DNA of 64,000 nucleotides from BOG-931 sp963781725 (GTDB lineage: Bacteria > Pseudomonadota > Alphaproteobacteria > Rhizobiales > Xanthobacteraceae): contig CAWAGV010000002.1 of NCBI GenBank assembly GCA_963781725.1, forward strand, positions 3,162,001 through 3,226,000, written 5' to 3'. Below are positions 41,728 to 50,968 of the stretch, one piece after another. The translations under genes were made by a program, and so were the position numbers. The notes beneath the pieces were generated by a model. It was not told the DNA's origin and made no database searches. It saw only the letters and a list, made by a program, of their open reading frames with translations. Each line of letters begins with the position of its first letter. Position 1 is the first letter of the stretch.

Positions 41728-41749
41728 ACGGGGATTTTTACGCGGACGC

Positions 41750-42937
41750 CTAAGGCTTTACGCTTGCGGCAAGCCAATTGATCGCGGCCTGGACGCCGGC
41801 TTTGCCGTGCGGGATACCGAGCGCCTCGAGCCCCATTTCGACGACGCCGAGCGTGCCGAGTATCATCGGTGCGTTGACATAACCCATATGGGCAATACGA
41901 AACGCGTTGCCCTGCAACTCGCCCAGGCCGCGGCCGAGCACGACTCCGCATTTGGCTTCGCAATAGTCGCGCAGCCGGCCCGGATCGAAAGGCGGCTCCA
42001 GTAGAATCGTTGTCACCGTGTCAGATCGCTCGACTGGTTCGAGTACATTGAACGCGATGACCTTGCCGGTCTGCCACGAGCCGACAGCACGGCGCACCGC
42101 TTCGGCCAAAAGTCGGTGCCGCAGAAAGGCGTCGTCCAGCCCTTCATCGAACAGCAGGTCGAGCGCCTTGCGCAGCGCATAAATAAGATGCTCGGGCGGC
42201 GTGCCGGCGTATCTGCGGTAGTGCGTATCGGTTTCGCGGGCGGTCCAGTCCCAATAGGGCGTGCGCAAGCCGGCGTTGCGATGCACCGCGCGGGCCCGAT
42301 CCCTCGCGGCGACAAAACTGAGGCCAGGAGGCGACATCAGGCCCTTTTGCGATCCCGACACCGCAATATCGACGCCCCACGCATCCATCTCGAACGGTAC
42401 ACAGCCGAGCGAAGCTACGGCATCGACCATAAACAGCGCGTCATGTCTGGCGGCTTTGATCGCCCGTCCGATTGCTTCGATATCGTTGGCGATTCCGGTG
42501 CTGGTTTCGATCTGGACCGCAAGAATCGCCTTGATCCCGCCGGCTTTGTCGTCGCGGAGCCGCTGTTCGACCTCGGCTGGCCGCACGGCGCGGCGCCAAT
42601 CGCCGCCGAGAACCTCAACGCCGATGCCCAATCGCTTGGCGGCTTCTCCCCAGTCGAGCCCGAACCGGCCGCTCGCCAGCACCAGAATCCTGTCGCCTTT
42701 GCTCAAGACATTGGTGAGCGCCGCTTCCCATGCGCCGTGACCGTTGGCGATATAGATGTAAGTCTGTCCTGCGGTGCCGAACAACCGCTTAAGGTCCCGC
42801 AATAGCGAGTCAGTCAGTTCGACCAGCGGCGGCGAATACAATTCAACCGCCGGGCGCTGCATCGCCTGCAACACTTCGTCCGGGATCGTGGTCGGTCCTG
42901 GAACCGCGAGAAATTCGCGCCCGGTGCGAACTGTCAT
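41750..42937 (-). CDS. Class V aminotransferase (alanine/serine-glyoxylate type)
   Basis: 395 residues. The PLP site is in SGSQKGLMSPPGLSFVA (Lys Schiff base), with VDAVASLGCVPFEMDAWGVD holding the cofactor Asp. The N-terminal FLAVPGPTTIPDEVLQAMQRP is typical of serine-glyoxylate/alanine-glyoxylate aminotransferases. It moves an amino group between small amino and keto acids. It follows the ThDP-enzyme gene by 30 bases on the same strand, and the hydrolase gene lies further upstream, so a three-gene unit that transaminates and decarboxylates or condenses a keto acid is plausible. Confidence 0.9.
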   Translation of the reverse strand: MTVRTGREFLAVPGPTTIPDEVLQAMQRPAVELYSPPLVELTDSLLRDLKRLFGTAGQTYIYIANGHGAWEAALTNVLSKGDRILVLASGRFGLDWGEAAKRLGIGVEVLGGDWRRAVRPAEVEQRLRDDKAGGIKAILAVQIETSTGIANDIEAIGRAIKAARHDALFMVDAVASLGCVPFEMDAWGVDIAVSGSQKGLMSPPGLSFVAARDRARAVHRNAGLRTPYWDWTARETDTHYRRYAGTPPEHLIYALRKALDLLFDEGLDDAFLRHRLLAEAVRRAVGSWQTGKVIAFNVLEPVERSDTVTTILLEPPFDPGRLRDYCEAKCGVVLGRGLGELQGNAFRIAHMGYVNAPMILGTLGVVEMGLEALGIPHGKAGVQAAINWLAASVKP

Positions 42938-42967
42938 GGCGTAGTTGTCATGGCGCAGTCCCGGCGA

Positions 42968-44650
42968 TCACATGTTGCCGTGGCCGCGCTTGATGGTCTG
43001 GCGGATCACCGGCGCCGTGACCTTGTCCGAGATCTGGATATTCCAGATTTCGCTTTCGCCCTGCGCGGTGAAGTCGGCGAACAGTTTCGGGATCAGCGAC
43101 ACATCGCGGATCTCGTGGCCGCGCAGGCCGAAGCCGCGTGCGATGTGTTCGAGCGGCGGCCGGCCGAATATAGCCAGGCTGTCGTCGATGCCGTCGGCAC
43201 GCAGCTTGTGAAATTCCGAGCCGTAGCCGCCGTCGTTCATCGCGCAGATCAGGATGCGAAAGCCCTGACGCTTGAGCGTTTCGAGCTCCTGGACATGGAA
43301 CAACAGCCCGCCGTCGCCTTCGAACAGCACGACCTTGCCATCGCGGCCCTGCCGGCGCGCGGCCGCAACCCCGAGCGCGTACGACAGACCATTGCCGACC
43401 GCGCCGAACTCACGGACCGTGGTGTAGCGCTCCGCCGGCCTGCCCCGCATCTGGGTGTTGAAATAGGCCTGATGGCCGCCGCCGACGACGATGTCCCAAT
43501 CCTTTGGAACGACCGCGTCGATGGCCCGAACCACCTCGCGCGGATCCAGCACCCCAGGCTCGATGTCGAATGGCATCGAGTCCGCCGGCTCGGTTGCGAT
43601 GCGATGCGCGAGCTCTTTTGAGCGTATCGCCGCCGCCGTCGGCTTGCCGGCGCCGAGCTTCTTGTCGAGGCCGGCAAGGATTGCCTCGACGCCGACCAGC
43701 GCATCCGACCTGACGTAGATGTCAGCGGCCTTCTGCCCGTCGCGCAAGCCGCGTGGGACATCGTCCAACTGGATCTTGATGGCCTTTCCCCAATAGTGCC
43801 CGCCGCCGACGTAGTAGGACAGGCTGGTGCCGACCGCGAGCACGACGTCCGCGGACTCGTACATCTCCCTGCCCAGCGACGTGAAGTAGCTGCCGGTGGT
43901 GCCGAGCCCGAACGGATGGTCGTGGAAAAGACCGCGTGCCGGCAGCGTGTTGGAGAGTAGCGCGCCGCAGCGATCGGCGAGTTTGATCACTGCATCGCGC
44001 GCGCCGGACCACAGCACGCCACGGCCGCCGAGGATGATCGGCCGCTTTGCCGCGGCGAGCTTCTCGACAACCTCGGCCACGAGCTCGGGATCGGGCTGCA
44101 TGCGCCCGACCTTGGGTTGGTACATCGCCGAGGTCTCGTAGGGCTGGTTGGCCATGTATTCGACCTTCTGCAGGTCGTAGGGAATGCCCAGCACCACTGG
44201 CTGCCGCTCGTACTTGGCGATGTGAAAGGCTTCGCGCACATAGTCCATCATGCGCGGCACGCTATGCGCGGCGATGTAATGCGCTCCGGTCGCCGCCACG
44301 AAGGGCGCCTGGTCGATATACTGGTTGTAGAACTTGGCATTGATCGGCGACTCGCCGGCGAACACCACCATCGGCAGGCGGGCGCGAACCGCGGCCGGCA
44401 GCGCCGTCATCAACTGGGTCAATCCGGGGCCGCAGGTGACCGAGGCGACCGCGAGCTTGCCGGTTGCCACGTTGTAGGCGGTCGCCGCCGCCACGGTGAC
44501 GTGCTCGTGCCTGACGTGGACGCTCTGCACACCCGTCAGTTTGGCAAAGGCGGTGGACCAGTGCATGTTGCCGTCGCCCATCAGGACGAACTGCGTGTCG
44601 ATTCCCTCCGCAAGGAACGCCTCGGCGAGGGCTTCATAGAGCTTGGGCAT
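42968..44650 (-). CDS. Thiamine diphosphate-dependent enzyme (acetolactate synthase/decarboxylase family)
   Basis: 560 residues with the three ThDP domains. The N-terminal PYR domain has the activating Glu in VRHEHVTVAAATAYN; the middle domain has the VLAVGTSLSYY nucleotide-binding-like fold; the C-terminal PP domain has the GDGG...NDGG metal-diphosphate motif (FEGDGGLLFHVQELE...CAMNDGGYG). The FAD-binding features of true acetolactate synthase are not evident. It decarboxylates or ligates 2-oxo acids; the substrate may be the product of the neighbouring aminotransferase. Alternatives: benzoylformate- or oxalyl-CoA-type decarboxylase. Confidence 0.9.
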   Translation of the reverse strand: MPKLYEALAEAFLAEGIDTQFVLMGDGNMHWSTAFAKLTGVQSVHVRHEHVTVAAATAYNVATGKLAVASVTCGPGLTQLMTALPAAVRARLPMVVFAGESPINAKFYNQYIDQAPFVAATGAHYIAAHSVPRMMDYVREAFHIAKYERQPVVLGIPYDLQKVEYMANQPYETSAMYQPKVGRMQPDPELVAEVVEKLAAAKRPIILGGRGVLWSGARDAVIKLADRCGALLSNTLPARGLFHDHPFGLGTTGSYFTSLGREMYESADVVLAVGTSLSYYVGGGHYWGKAIKIQLDDVPRGLRDGQKAADIYVRSDALVGVEAILAGLDKKLGAGKPTAAAIRSKELAHRIATEPADSMPFDIEPGVLDPREVVRAIDAVVPKDWDIVVGGGHQAYFNTQMRGRPAERYTTVREFGAVGNGLSYALGVAAARRQGRDGKVVLFEGDGGLLFHVQELETLKRQGFRILICAMNDGGYGSEFHKLRADGIDDSLAIFGRPPLEHIARGFGLRGHEIRDVSLIPKLFADFTAQGESEIWNIQISDKVTAPVIRQTIKRGHGNM

Positions 44651-44748
44651 GAGCGCGGTACCGCCTGGATTATGAGGTGATGGGGTAGCCGGCCTAGCTT
44701 AGGAAAGATGGCTTTTGCCAGCAAGGCGGATGGCATCACTCGGCGGCG

Positions 44749-45555
44749 CTAGTGCCGCCGCAGAAAATCCAGGACGATGTCGTTGAAGCGGCCGGGCTGC
44801 TCCCAGGTCATGGCGTGGCCGGCATCGTGGATCACCGCCCATTCGTGGTTCCTGACATGCGCCGCCCAGATGCGCATCAGCGCCGGCGGCGCGAGCAGAT
44901 CGGCGTCGGCGGCGATCACCAGCGTGGGCGCCTGGATGGTTGCGATCTTCGCCAGCGTGTTCGGCGTGCGCATGGACGGCTGAAAGCCGGCGCCGGGCTG
45001 GCGTGCGTGCTCGTCGATCTCGATCCAGCGTTTCACGCCCTCCGGATTGGCGCCGCGATAGGACGGGCCGATCTCGCGATAATGCGATGACAGCTCGCGG
45101 ATCCCGGGAATGGCGATGCGGGCGATGAACTCGGAGATTTCCTTGTCTTCGATCATGCCGGTGCTGGCGCCGATGATCAGGCTGCGCAACGTCTCCGGTC
45201 GCCACGCCGCATAGTCCATGGCGATGAAGCCGCCGCCGGCGACGCCGAGCAGATGGAATTTGCCGAGCTTGAGATGATTGACCAGTCCGTCGAGATCGCC
45301 GGCGATGCTCGCCGGTTGCGCGCTCGGTGTCTTGTCGGCGAAGCTCTTGCCCCAGCCGCGCCGGTCGAAAGCGATGGCGCGATAGCCGGCTTCAGACAGT
45401 GCCACAATTTGCGGCTCCCAGGTTTCGCTGGTCCCGGTGTTCGGGTGCAGCAAAATCACCGGCTCGCCTGCGCCACCGGTGTCGGTAAACCAGAGTTTCA
45501 CTCCGGGAAGGTCGACATGCGCGCCGGTGCGGTTGCCGGCCGGATTGCTCTGCAT
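44749..45555 (-). CDS. Alpha/beta hydrolase
   Basis: 268 residues from ATG 45555 (MQSNPAGNRTGAHVDLPGV). The hydrolase fold shows VILLHPNTGTSETWEPQ (oxyanion strand), the nucleophile elbow GVAGGG where the usual Ser is replaced by Ala, Asp in AADADLLAPP and His in DAGHAMTWEQP. The absent Ser in G-x-S-x-G (here GVAGGG) suggests a cofactor-free dioxygenase- or lyase-like member or an inactive enzyme. It is upstream of the ThDP gene (98-base gap) on the same strand and divergent from a Bug gene. Confidence 0.82.
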   Translation of the reverse strand: MQSNPAGNRTGAHVDLPGVKLWFTDTGGAGEPVILLHPNTGTSETWEPQIVALSEAGYRAIAFDRRGWGKSFADKTPSAQPASIAGDLDGLVNHLKLGKFHLLGVAGGGFIAMDYAAWRPETLRSLIIGASTGMIEDKEISEFIARIAIPGIRELSSHYREIGPSYRGANPEGVKRWIEIDEHARQPGAGFQPSMRTPNTLAKIATIQAPTLVIAADADLLAPPALMRIWAAHVRNHEWAVIHDAGHAMTWEQPGRFNDIVLDFLRRH

Positions 45556-45658
45556 CGCTGTTGCTTTTCCCGTGTCCCGGCCGCGCTGGTGCAACCGTCC
45601 GGGCTAAACTACCATCGGCCCGCACAACAAGAACAGTACGCTGCGGGGAGGGTGTACG

Positions 45659-46651
45659 ATGGCGACGATTACGGAACGATTCTGCCAAAGCTCGATTGCG
45701 CTGGCAGCAGCTGTCGTGCTGGGCGTGTTCTGTCTCGCCCCCAAAGGTTACACGCAATCCTATCCGTCGCGGCCCATTCGCGTCATTGTGCCGGCCTCGG
45801 TGAGTACGCCGCCCGACATCATCACCCGCATCGTCGTCAACGCCATCAACGAAAGCGAGGGCTGGAATCTCGTGGTCGAAAACCGGCCCGGCGCCGGACA
45901 GGTGTTGGGAACGCGGGAAGTGCTCAAGCAACCGGCTGACGGCTACACGCTGCTCACCGTCGGTTTTCCGCTGACGGTTTCGCAAACGCTGGTGGCCGAT
46001 GCCGGCTTCGACCTCAATACCGATTTTACGCCGGTCTCGCAGCTTGCCGTTTCGGGCAATGTGCTGGTGGTGAATCCGAATACGCCGGCAAAAACCGTCG
46101 CCGAACTGGTGCAATACCTGAAAGCCAATCCCGACAAAGGCACATTCTCGTCAGGCGGCGTCGGCACGCCGGCTCATGTCATCGGCGAACTGTTCAAGCT
46201 GAAAACCGGCGTGCATACGACCCATGTGCCTTACACCGAATTTCCCCGCGCCATTGCCGACCTCCTGCAAGGCATCAACACCTATCAGTTCATAGCGGTG
46301 GCGCCGGTTCTCGGCTTCATCAAATCCGGTCAGCTTCGCGCGCTTGCGGTGACGCTGGGAAAGCGGATCCCGCAATTGCCTGATGTGCCGACGCTTGCCG
46401 AAGCTGGGTTTCCCGAGTTGACGAGCTTCGACTGGGTCGGCCTTGCCGCGAAGGCAGGCACGCCGCCCGATGAGATCGCTCGCCTCAACGCCGCCGCGAA
46501 CAAGGTGCTCAAGGATGCCAAGGTGGCGGAGGCATTCGAGAAGATCGGGTCGGAGGTTGCCGGTGGAACACCGCAGCAACTCGGCGATCTGATCAAATCG
46601 CAGGTTGCGCTGTGGGCCAAGGTTGTGCAGGACGCGGGACTAAAGCTTTAG
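45659..46651 (+). CDS. Bug/TctC family periplasmic receptor
   Basis: 330 residues; ATG 45659 has GGGGAGGG 8 bases ahead. Signal sequence (SSIALAAAVVLGVFCLAPKG) then QSYPSRPIRVIVPASVSTPPD. The first ligand loop reads PASVSTPPD instead of PYPAGGPTD, so this receptor has an altered pocket. GQVLGTREVLKQPADGYTL and VPYTEFPRAIADLLQG are the later family marks. Orphan receptor, divergent from the hydrolase gene and followed by the channel-like gene. Confidence 0.9.
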   Translation: MATITERFCQSSIALAAAVVLGVFCLAPKGYTQSYPSRPIRVIVPASVSTPPDIITRIVVNAINESEGWNLVVENRPGAGQVLGTREVLKQPADGYTLLTVGFPLTVSQTLVADAGFDLNTDFTPVSQLAVSGNVLVVNPNTPAKTVAELVQYLKANPDKGTFSSGGVGTPAHVIGELFKLKTGVHTTHVPYTEFPRAIADLLQGINTYQFIAVAPVLGFIKSGQLRALAVTLGKRIPQLPDVPTLAEAGFPELTSFDWVGLAAKAGTPPDEIARLNAAANKVLKDAKVAEAFEKIGSEVAGGTPQQLGDLIKSQVALWAKVVQDAGLKL

Positions 46652-46685
46652 CGGCTATGCCTTCCTCCTCAAGGATGAACTGAAA

Positions 46686-47153
46686 ATGGACAACGCTTCG
46701 GTCTGGGACACCAATTGGGCCTGGGGTTTGCCGCTGATCGTGCTCACGGTGATCTTTCATGTGATCGGGCTCGGCTTGTTCAATGTGCGGGTCCATCAAT
46801 TTCTGGCGCAGGTGCTGGATCACCGCCGATACGACTTTCTTTTCGCGCTTGTCATGGGTGTCACCACAATGTGGGCGACGTTCCTGCTGGCAGTCGAGGC
46901 CGGCGTCTGGGCGGTGGCGTTCCGTTGGCTCGGTGCGCTGCCGGATAATAAAGCGGCGCTGTTCTATTCGCTGAGCGCCATCACGACTTACGGCCACTCC
47001 GATGTGTTTCTGGCAGCGAACTGGCGTCTGCTCGGGGCACTCGAAGCCCTCAACGGCATCATGCTGTTCGGTCTGACCACCGCCTTCATGTATGGCATGA
47101 TCCAGCTGGTGTGGCCGATCGAGCGCCGTCCCCACGGCCGCTCAAGTCATTAG
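46686..47153 (+). CDS. Ion-channel-like membrane protein with an altered selectivity filter
   Basis: 155 residues with hydrophobic segments near 15-32, 52-75, 87-101 (pore-helix-like) and 117-140. The layout is that of a small potassium-channel pore domain (Ion_trans_2): ALFYSLSAIT, then TYGHSD (residues 101-106) in place of TVGYGD, then NWRLLGALEALNGIMLFGLTTAF as the inner helix. The filter Tyr is His104 and the second Gly is Ser105, so potassium selectivity is doubtful. No cytosolic sensor domain is fused. It is 34 bases downstream of a Bug gene. Confidence 0.7.
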   Translation: MDNASVWDTNWAWGLPLIVLTVIFHVIGLGLFNVRVHQFLAQVLDHRRYDFLFALVMGVTTMWATFLLAVEAGVWAVAFRWLGALPDNKAALFYSLSAITTYGHSDVFLAANWRLLGALEALNGIMLFGLTTAFMYGMIQLVWPIERRPHGRSSH

Positions 47154-47223
47154 CGTTTCGTTAGAGTCCATGCTGCACTAACACCGCGGCAAAAGACTTC
47201 GCTGCAGAGAACAAGGGACGCCA

Positions 47224-48021
47224 ATGCCGGGGCGGGTAGAGGGTAAAGTTGCGCTGGTTGTCGGGGCCGGGTGTGTCGGTCCGGGATGGGGCAACGGCCG
47301 GGCGTCGGCAGTGCTGTTCGCGCGCGAAGGCGCAAAAGTCTCCGCGGTCGATAAAAATCTCAATTCGATGACTGAAACCGTGGCCCGCGTCGGCAACGAC
47401 GGCGAGATTGTCACGCACACTTGCGACGCCACCGACGAAAACGACGTCAAAGCCATGGTCGAGGCGTGCCGCAAAAGATTTGGCCGGATCGACATTCTTC
47501 ACAACAATGTCGGCGGTTCGGCGGCGGGCGGCGTTGCCGAAATGTCGGTGGAAACTTTCGACAGGCAGATGGAATACAATCTCAAGAGCGTGTTCCTCGC
47601 CTGCCATTACGTTATTCCGATCATGATCGAGCAGGGCGGCGGCGCCATCGTCAATACCGCCTCGGCGTCCGGCATCAGCTTTACCGGCTCGCCGCAGGTC
47701 GGTTACGCCTCGTCGAAGGCGGCCGTGATCCAGTTCTCGCGCGTCACCGCCGTGCAATATGCCAAGCACGGCGTGCGCGTGAATACGGTGATACCGGGAC
47801 AAATGCACACACCGATGGTGGAAGTCCGTCTGGCCAAGCAGCGCAGCGGTGGTGATATCGAGGCGTTGCTGAAGTCACGTGTGGCGCGGATTCCGCTCGG
47901 CTTCATGGGCGATGGACGCGACACCGCCGCGGCCGTGCTGTTTCTAGCCTCCGACGAGGCGCGCTTCATCACCGGTACGGAAATCGTCGTGGACGGCGGC
48001 ATGACCGCGCGTAGCGATTGA
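47224..48021 (+). CDS. SDR family oxidoreductase
   Basis: 265 residues, classical short-chain dehydrogenase. The glycine-rich NAD(P) motif is the longer variant GAGCVGPGWGNGRA, a form I know from a subfamily in Bradyrhizobium and Burkholderiales. Acidic Asp after strand 2 (VSAVDKN) favours NAD. Active-site Ser in TASASGISFTG, Tyr/Lys in YASSKAA, and the C-terminal GTEIVVDGGMTARSD are present. It oxidises a hydroxyl group to a ketone or the reverse. It lies 22 bases before the LigI-like hydrolase gene, probably in one operon. Confidence 0.92.
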   Translation: MPGRVEGKVALVVGAGCVGPGWGNGRASAVLFAREGAKVSAVDKNLNSMTETVARVGNDGEIVTHTCDATDENDVKAMVEACRKRFGRIDILHNNVGGSAAGGVAEMSVETFDRQMEYNLKSVFLACHYVIPIMIEQGGGAIVNTASASGISFTGSPQVGYASSKAAVIQFSRVTAVQYAKHGVRVNTVIPGQMHTPMVEVRLAKQRSGGDIEALLKSRVARIPLGFMGDGRDTAAAVLFLASDEARFITGTEIVVDGGMTARSD

Positions 48022-48043
48022 TCAACAAAAGAGCGTAACAACC

Positions 48044-48937
48044 ATGGCTATCGATCCGAACGACCTCACGCCGACGATTCCGCCGCACGACCGCAATCCG
48101 AAGAAGCCCGGCATCGCGCTGCCGCCGCTGTCCTGCAACTCGCATTTCCATGTGTTCGGACCGCACAGCGAATTTCCGTATTCGCCGACGCGGCCGTTCA
48201 CGCCGACCGATGCCGGCAAGGCCGATCTGTTCAAGCTGCACGAATTTCTCGGCATCCAGCGCGGCGTGTTCGTCAATTCGACGGCGCACGGTCGCGATAA
48301 CCGGGTGCTGATTGATCTGCTTGAAGCGGGCAAGGGCAGTTATCGCGGCGTTGCGCTGATCGATCCAACCACGTCCGCAGCCGAGATCGAGCGCCTCGAC
48401 GAGGCCGGGGTGCGCGGCATCCGGCTGCACTGGTATTTCCCGCATGGCGGCGCACCGCGCCCGCGTGACGAGATGCGCGAGATGATCGCGCTGGTCGCGG
48501 ATTATGGCTGGCACATCGCCAACCATGTCGGCGGCAACAACACGGTAGACTATTACGACTTCATTGCCGCGATCGAAGCGCCGGTGGTGATCGACCACAT
48601 GGCGCGGATCGATATCGACGAAGGGCTGAACGGACCGGCCTTCACCGCGCTCAAGCGCCTGCTCGATCGCGGCAACGCCTGGGTCAAGCTCTCCGGCGCC
48701 GACCGCATCACCAAAGTCCCGCACAACTACGAGCGCGCCATCCCATTTGCGCAGGCGCTGGCGCAACACGCACCGGAGCGCATCGTCTGGGGCACCGACT
48801 GGCCGCATCCGAACCACAAGCCCGGTTCGGTGCCGAACGACGGCGAATTGGTCGATCTGATCGCAGCCATCGCCCCGGACACCAGGACGCGGCAGCTCAT
48901 GATGGTCGACAATCCGACCAGGCTGTTCGGGTTTTAG
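48044..48937 (+). CDS. Amidohydrolase family protein, 2-pyrone-4,6-dicarboxylate hydrolase (LigI)-like
   Basis: 297 residues. The TIM-barrel marks are SCNSHFHVFG (strand 1 HxH), a His in IANHVGGNN, DHMARIDIDEG (strand 6) and GTDWPHPN (strand 8 catalytic Asp). This set, with the PYSPTRPFTP region, matches LigI-type lactonases and related aromatic-acid hydrolases. It opens a lactone or hydrolyses a ring-cleavage product in the cytosol. It follows the SDR gene by 22 bases; SDR plus lactonase is a common pair in aromatic and sugar-acid catabolism. It converges with a Bug gene 6 bases away. Confidence 0.88.
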   Translation: MAIDPNDLTPTIPPHDRNPKKPGIALPPLSCNSHFHVFGPHSEFPYSPTRPFTPTDAGKADLFKLHEFLGIQRGVFVNSTAHGRDNRVLIDLLEAGKGSYRGVALIDPTTSAAEIERLDEAGVRGIRLHWYFPHGGAPRPRDEMREMIALVADYGWHIANHVGGNNTVDYYDFIAAIEAPVVIDHMARIDIDEGLNGPAFTALKRLLDRGNAWVKLSGADRITKVPHNYERAIPFAQALAQHAPERIVWGTDWPHPNHKPGSVPNDGELVDLIAAIAPDTRTRQLMMVDNPTRLFGF

Positions 48938-48943
48938 GCAGCG

Positions 48944-49891
48944 TCACTCGCCGGAAATGCCGAGCGCCTTCAACCGGTCCGGCCACGCGGCGAATTGCTT
49001 GGCGAGGTCGGCTGCGAAGGCCTCATGGCTGAGCGTGCCGCGGATGCCGTTGTCGGCAAGGCGCTGCGCAATGGCCGGCATGGCGACGACGGAAAGCAAT
49101 GCCTGTTCGAGCCGGTCGCGGATTTGCGGCGGCGTGCCGGCCGGCAGGAAAACGCCGTACCAGTTTTCCATGATGACGTTCGGATAGCCGAGTTCCTTTG
49201 TGGTCGGCAGGTCCGGCATTTGCGGCGCGCGTTCGGGAGCGAACAGCGCCAGGGCCTTTACCGTTCCGGCCTTTGCCAACGGCATCAGTACCGGCAGGTC
49301 GGCGTTCATGGTATCGATGTGGTCGCCCAAGAGGTCGGTGATCGCAGGCGCCGCGCCGCGATAGGGCACGTGATTGATTTTGATGCCGGCGGCGTTGTTG
49401 AGCATCTCGATGGCAATGTTCATCGTCGTGCCCGGACCCGCGGAGCCGTAGCTCAGCTTCTGCTGCTTGGCTTTGGCGATCAGGTCTGCGAGCGTTGAAA
49501 TCCCGCTGTCCTTGTTGACGACGACCAGCGAGGGCACCTTGCCGACCAGCATCACCGGCTCGAACGATTTGACCGGATCGTAATTGGCCGGTGGCTTGAG
49601 GATCGGGCCGAGCACGAAAGCGCCGAAGCTCCCGAACAATACGGTCTTGCCATCGGGAGCCGAACGGGCGACGAATTCGCCGGCGATCGCGCCGCCGGCA
49701 CCGCCGCGATCGTCAACGATGATGTCCTCGCCGAGCCTGGGGCCGAGCTCGTTGGTCAGGATGCGCGCGGTCTGGTCGACCGGACCGCCGGCGGCGAAGG
49801 GCACAACGAACTTGATCGGTTCGGCGAGCGCAGGTGTCGCCAACGCCAGCAACGCGCTGCCGCAGAAGGCAGCGAGAACAGTCCGTTTCAT
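48944..49891 (-). CDS. Bug/TctC family periplasmic receptor
   Basis: 315 residues with signal peptide MKRTVLAAFCGSALLALATPALA. Mature start EPIKFVVPFAAGGPVDQTARI, then GGAIAGEFVARSAPDGKTV and VPYRGAAPAITDLLGDH. It is the downstream member of a tandem pair of Bug genes on the minus strand (30-base gap). Either both receptors serve the same pathway as the SDR/LigI-like pair on the other strand, or they are unrelated copies; the sequence does not decide. Confidence 0.93.
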   Translation of the reverse strand: MKRTVLAAFCGSALLALATPALAEPIKFVVPFAAGGPVDQTARILTNELGPRLGEDIIVDDRGGAGGAIAGEFVARSAPDGKTVLFGSFGAFVLGPILKPPANYDPVKSFEPVMLVGKVPSLVVVNKDSGISTLADLIAKAKQQKLSYGSAGPGTTMNIAIEMLNNAAGIKINHVPYRGAAPAITDLLGDHIDTMNADLPVLMPLAKAGTVKALALFAPERAPQMPDLPTTKELGYPNVIMENWYGVFLPAGTPPQIRDRLEQALLSVVAMPAIAQRLADNGIRGTLSHEAFAADLAKQFAAWPDRLKALGISGE

Positions 49892-49921
49892 CCCTCAACT
49901 CCGCGGCGCGCTTGGCGCGCT

Positions 49922-50941
49922 CTATTGCGGCGTGACGCCGCTCGCCTTCATGATATCACGCCATTTCGCGATTTCGCTTGCAAGATAGCCGCGCAGATAG
50001 GCTGGCGTCCGCCGCTCGGATGAAACGGCCGTCGTTGCGACCACCCGCAACCGGTCCTGCACCGCAGGCGTATCCAGCGCGGCGACGATGGCGCCGTTGA
50101 GTTTCGTCACGATCGGCTCCGGCGTGCCCTTCGGCAGGAAGAAGCCCATCCAGTAATAGCCGTCGGTGACGTTGAAACCCTGTTCGCTCGCGGTCGGCAG
50201 GGTCGGCAGCAGCGACGACCGCTCGGCAGTGAGGATGGCGAGCGCATTGACCTGCTTGTTGTCCATAAAGGGAATCGCACCGACCGCAAGCGGGCAGTAG
50301 TAGTCGAGCGTTCCCGCCATCATGTCGGTGAATGCGGGCGCGGAGCTGCGGTAGGGCACCGCGGTGACTTTCACGCCCATGGCGGCGTTGAGCAGGTAGC
50401 AGGCAAGATAAGGTCCGGAGCCGACGCCGGTCGAGCCAAATTGCATGTGGTCTTGATTGGCCTTCGCGTAAGCCACGAAATCCTTCAGGTTCGTCGCCGG
50501 AATTCCGGTCCGCGTGATCAGGATCAGCGGTTGCTCGACGGCGAGTGCGACCGGCGCAAAGTCGGTAACGCTGTCATAGGGCAGCTCTTTGAACAGCGAC
50601 TGGCTTTGCGCAAATGTGTCCACTGCGCCGAGCACGACCTGATAGCCATCGGGTACGGCCCTGGCGGCGCGGCTGACGGCAATGGTGCCGCCCGCGCCAC
50701 CCAGATTTTCCACGATCACCGGCTGACCCAGGATTTCAGCGACGCGTCCGGCGATGATGCGGGCGACGGTGTCGGACCCGCTGCCCGGGCCGAACGGAAC
50801 AGTCAGTGTGATGGGATGGGATGGCCAAATCTGCGTTGATGTCTGCGATGTCTGCGATGTCTGCCCGGTCTGCGCCGCGGCGGAGCCGATGCTCATCGCC
50901 GCAACGCCCATCAAGGCCAGGCCGCGGATGCCGGCGCGCAC
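49922..50941 (-). CDS. Bug/TctC family periplasmic receptor
   Basis: 339 residues. After the signal peptide (MRAGIRGLALMGVAAMSIGSAAA) there is a short Thr/Ser/Gln repeat (TGQTSQTSQTST) encoded by a 9-base repeat near 50836-50862, then IWPSHPITLTVPFGPGSGSD. Other family marks: GGTIAVSRAARAVPDGYQV and VPYRSSAPAFTDMMAG. First gene of a tandem Bug pair. The 27-base gap to the DsbA-like gene, which reads in the same direction, would allow one transcript. Confidence 0.92.
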   Translation of the reverse strand: MRAGIRGLALMGVAAMSIGSAAAQTGQTSQTSQTSTQIWPSHPITLTVPFGPGSGSDTVARIIAGRVAEILGQPVIVENLGGAGGTIAVSRAARAVPDGYQVVLGAVDTFAQSQSLFKELPYDSVTDFAPVALAVEQPLILITRTGIPATNLKDFVAYAKANQDHMQFGSTGVGSGPYLACYLLNAAMGVKVTAVPYRSSAPAFTDMMAGTLDYYCPLAVGAIPFMDNKQVNALAILTAERSSLLPTLPTASEQGFNVTDGYYWMGFFLPKGTPEPIVTKLNGAIVAALDTPAVQDRLRVVATTAVSSERRTPAYLRGYLASEIAKWRDIMKASGVTPQ

Positions 50942-50968
50942 GTCATTCCTCCCCCGATCATTATTCCG

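Noticed and set aside
50836..50862. Three 9-base direct repeats, considered as a CRISPR or VNTR
   Set aside because: Too short and without spacers; they encode a small TSQ repeat after a signal peptide.
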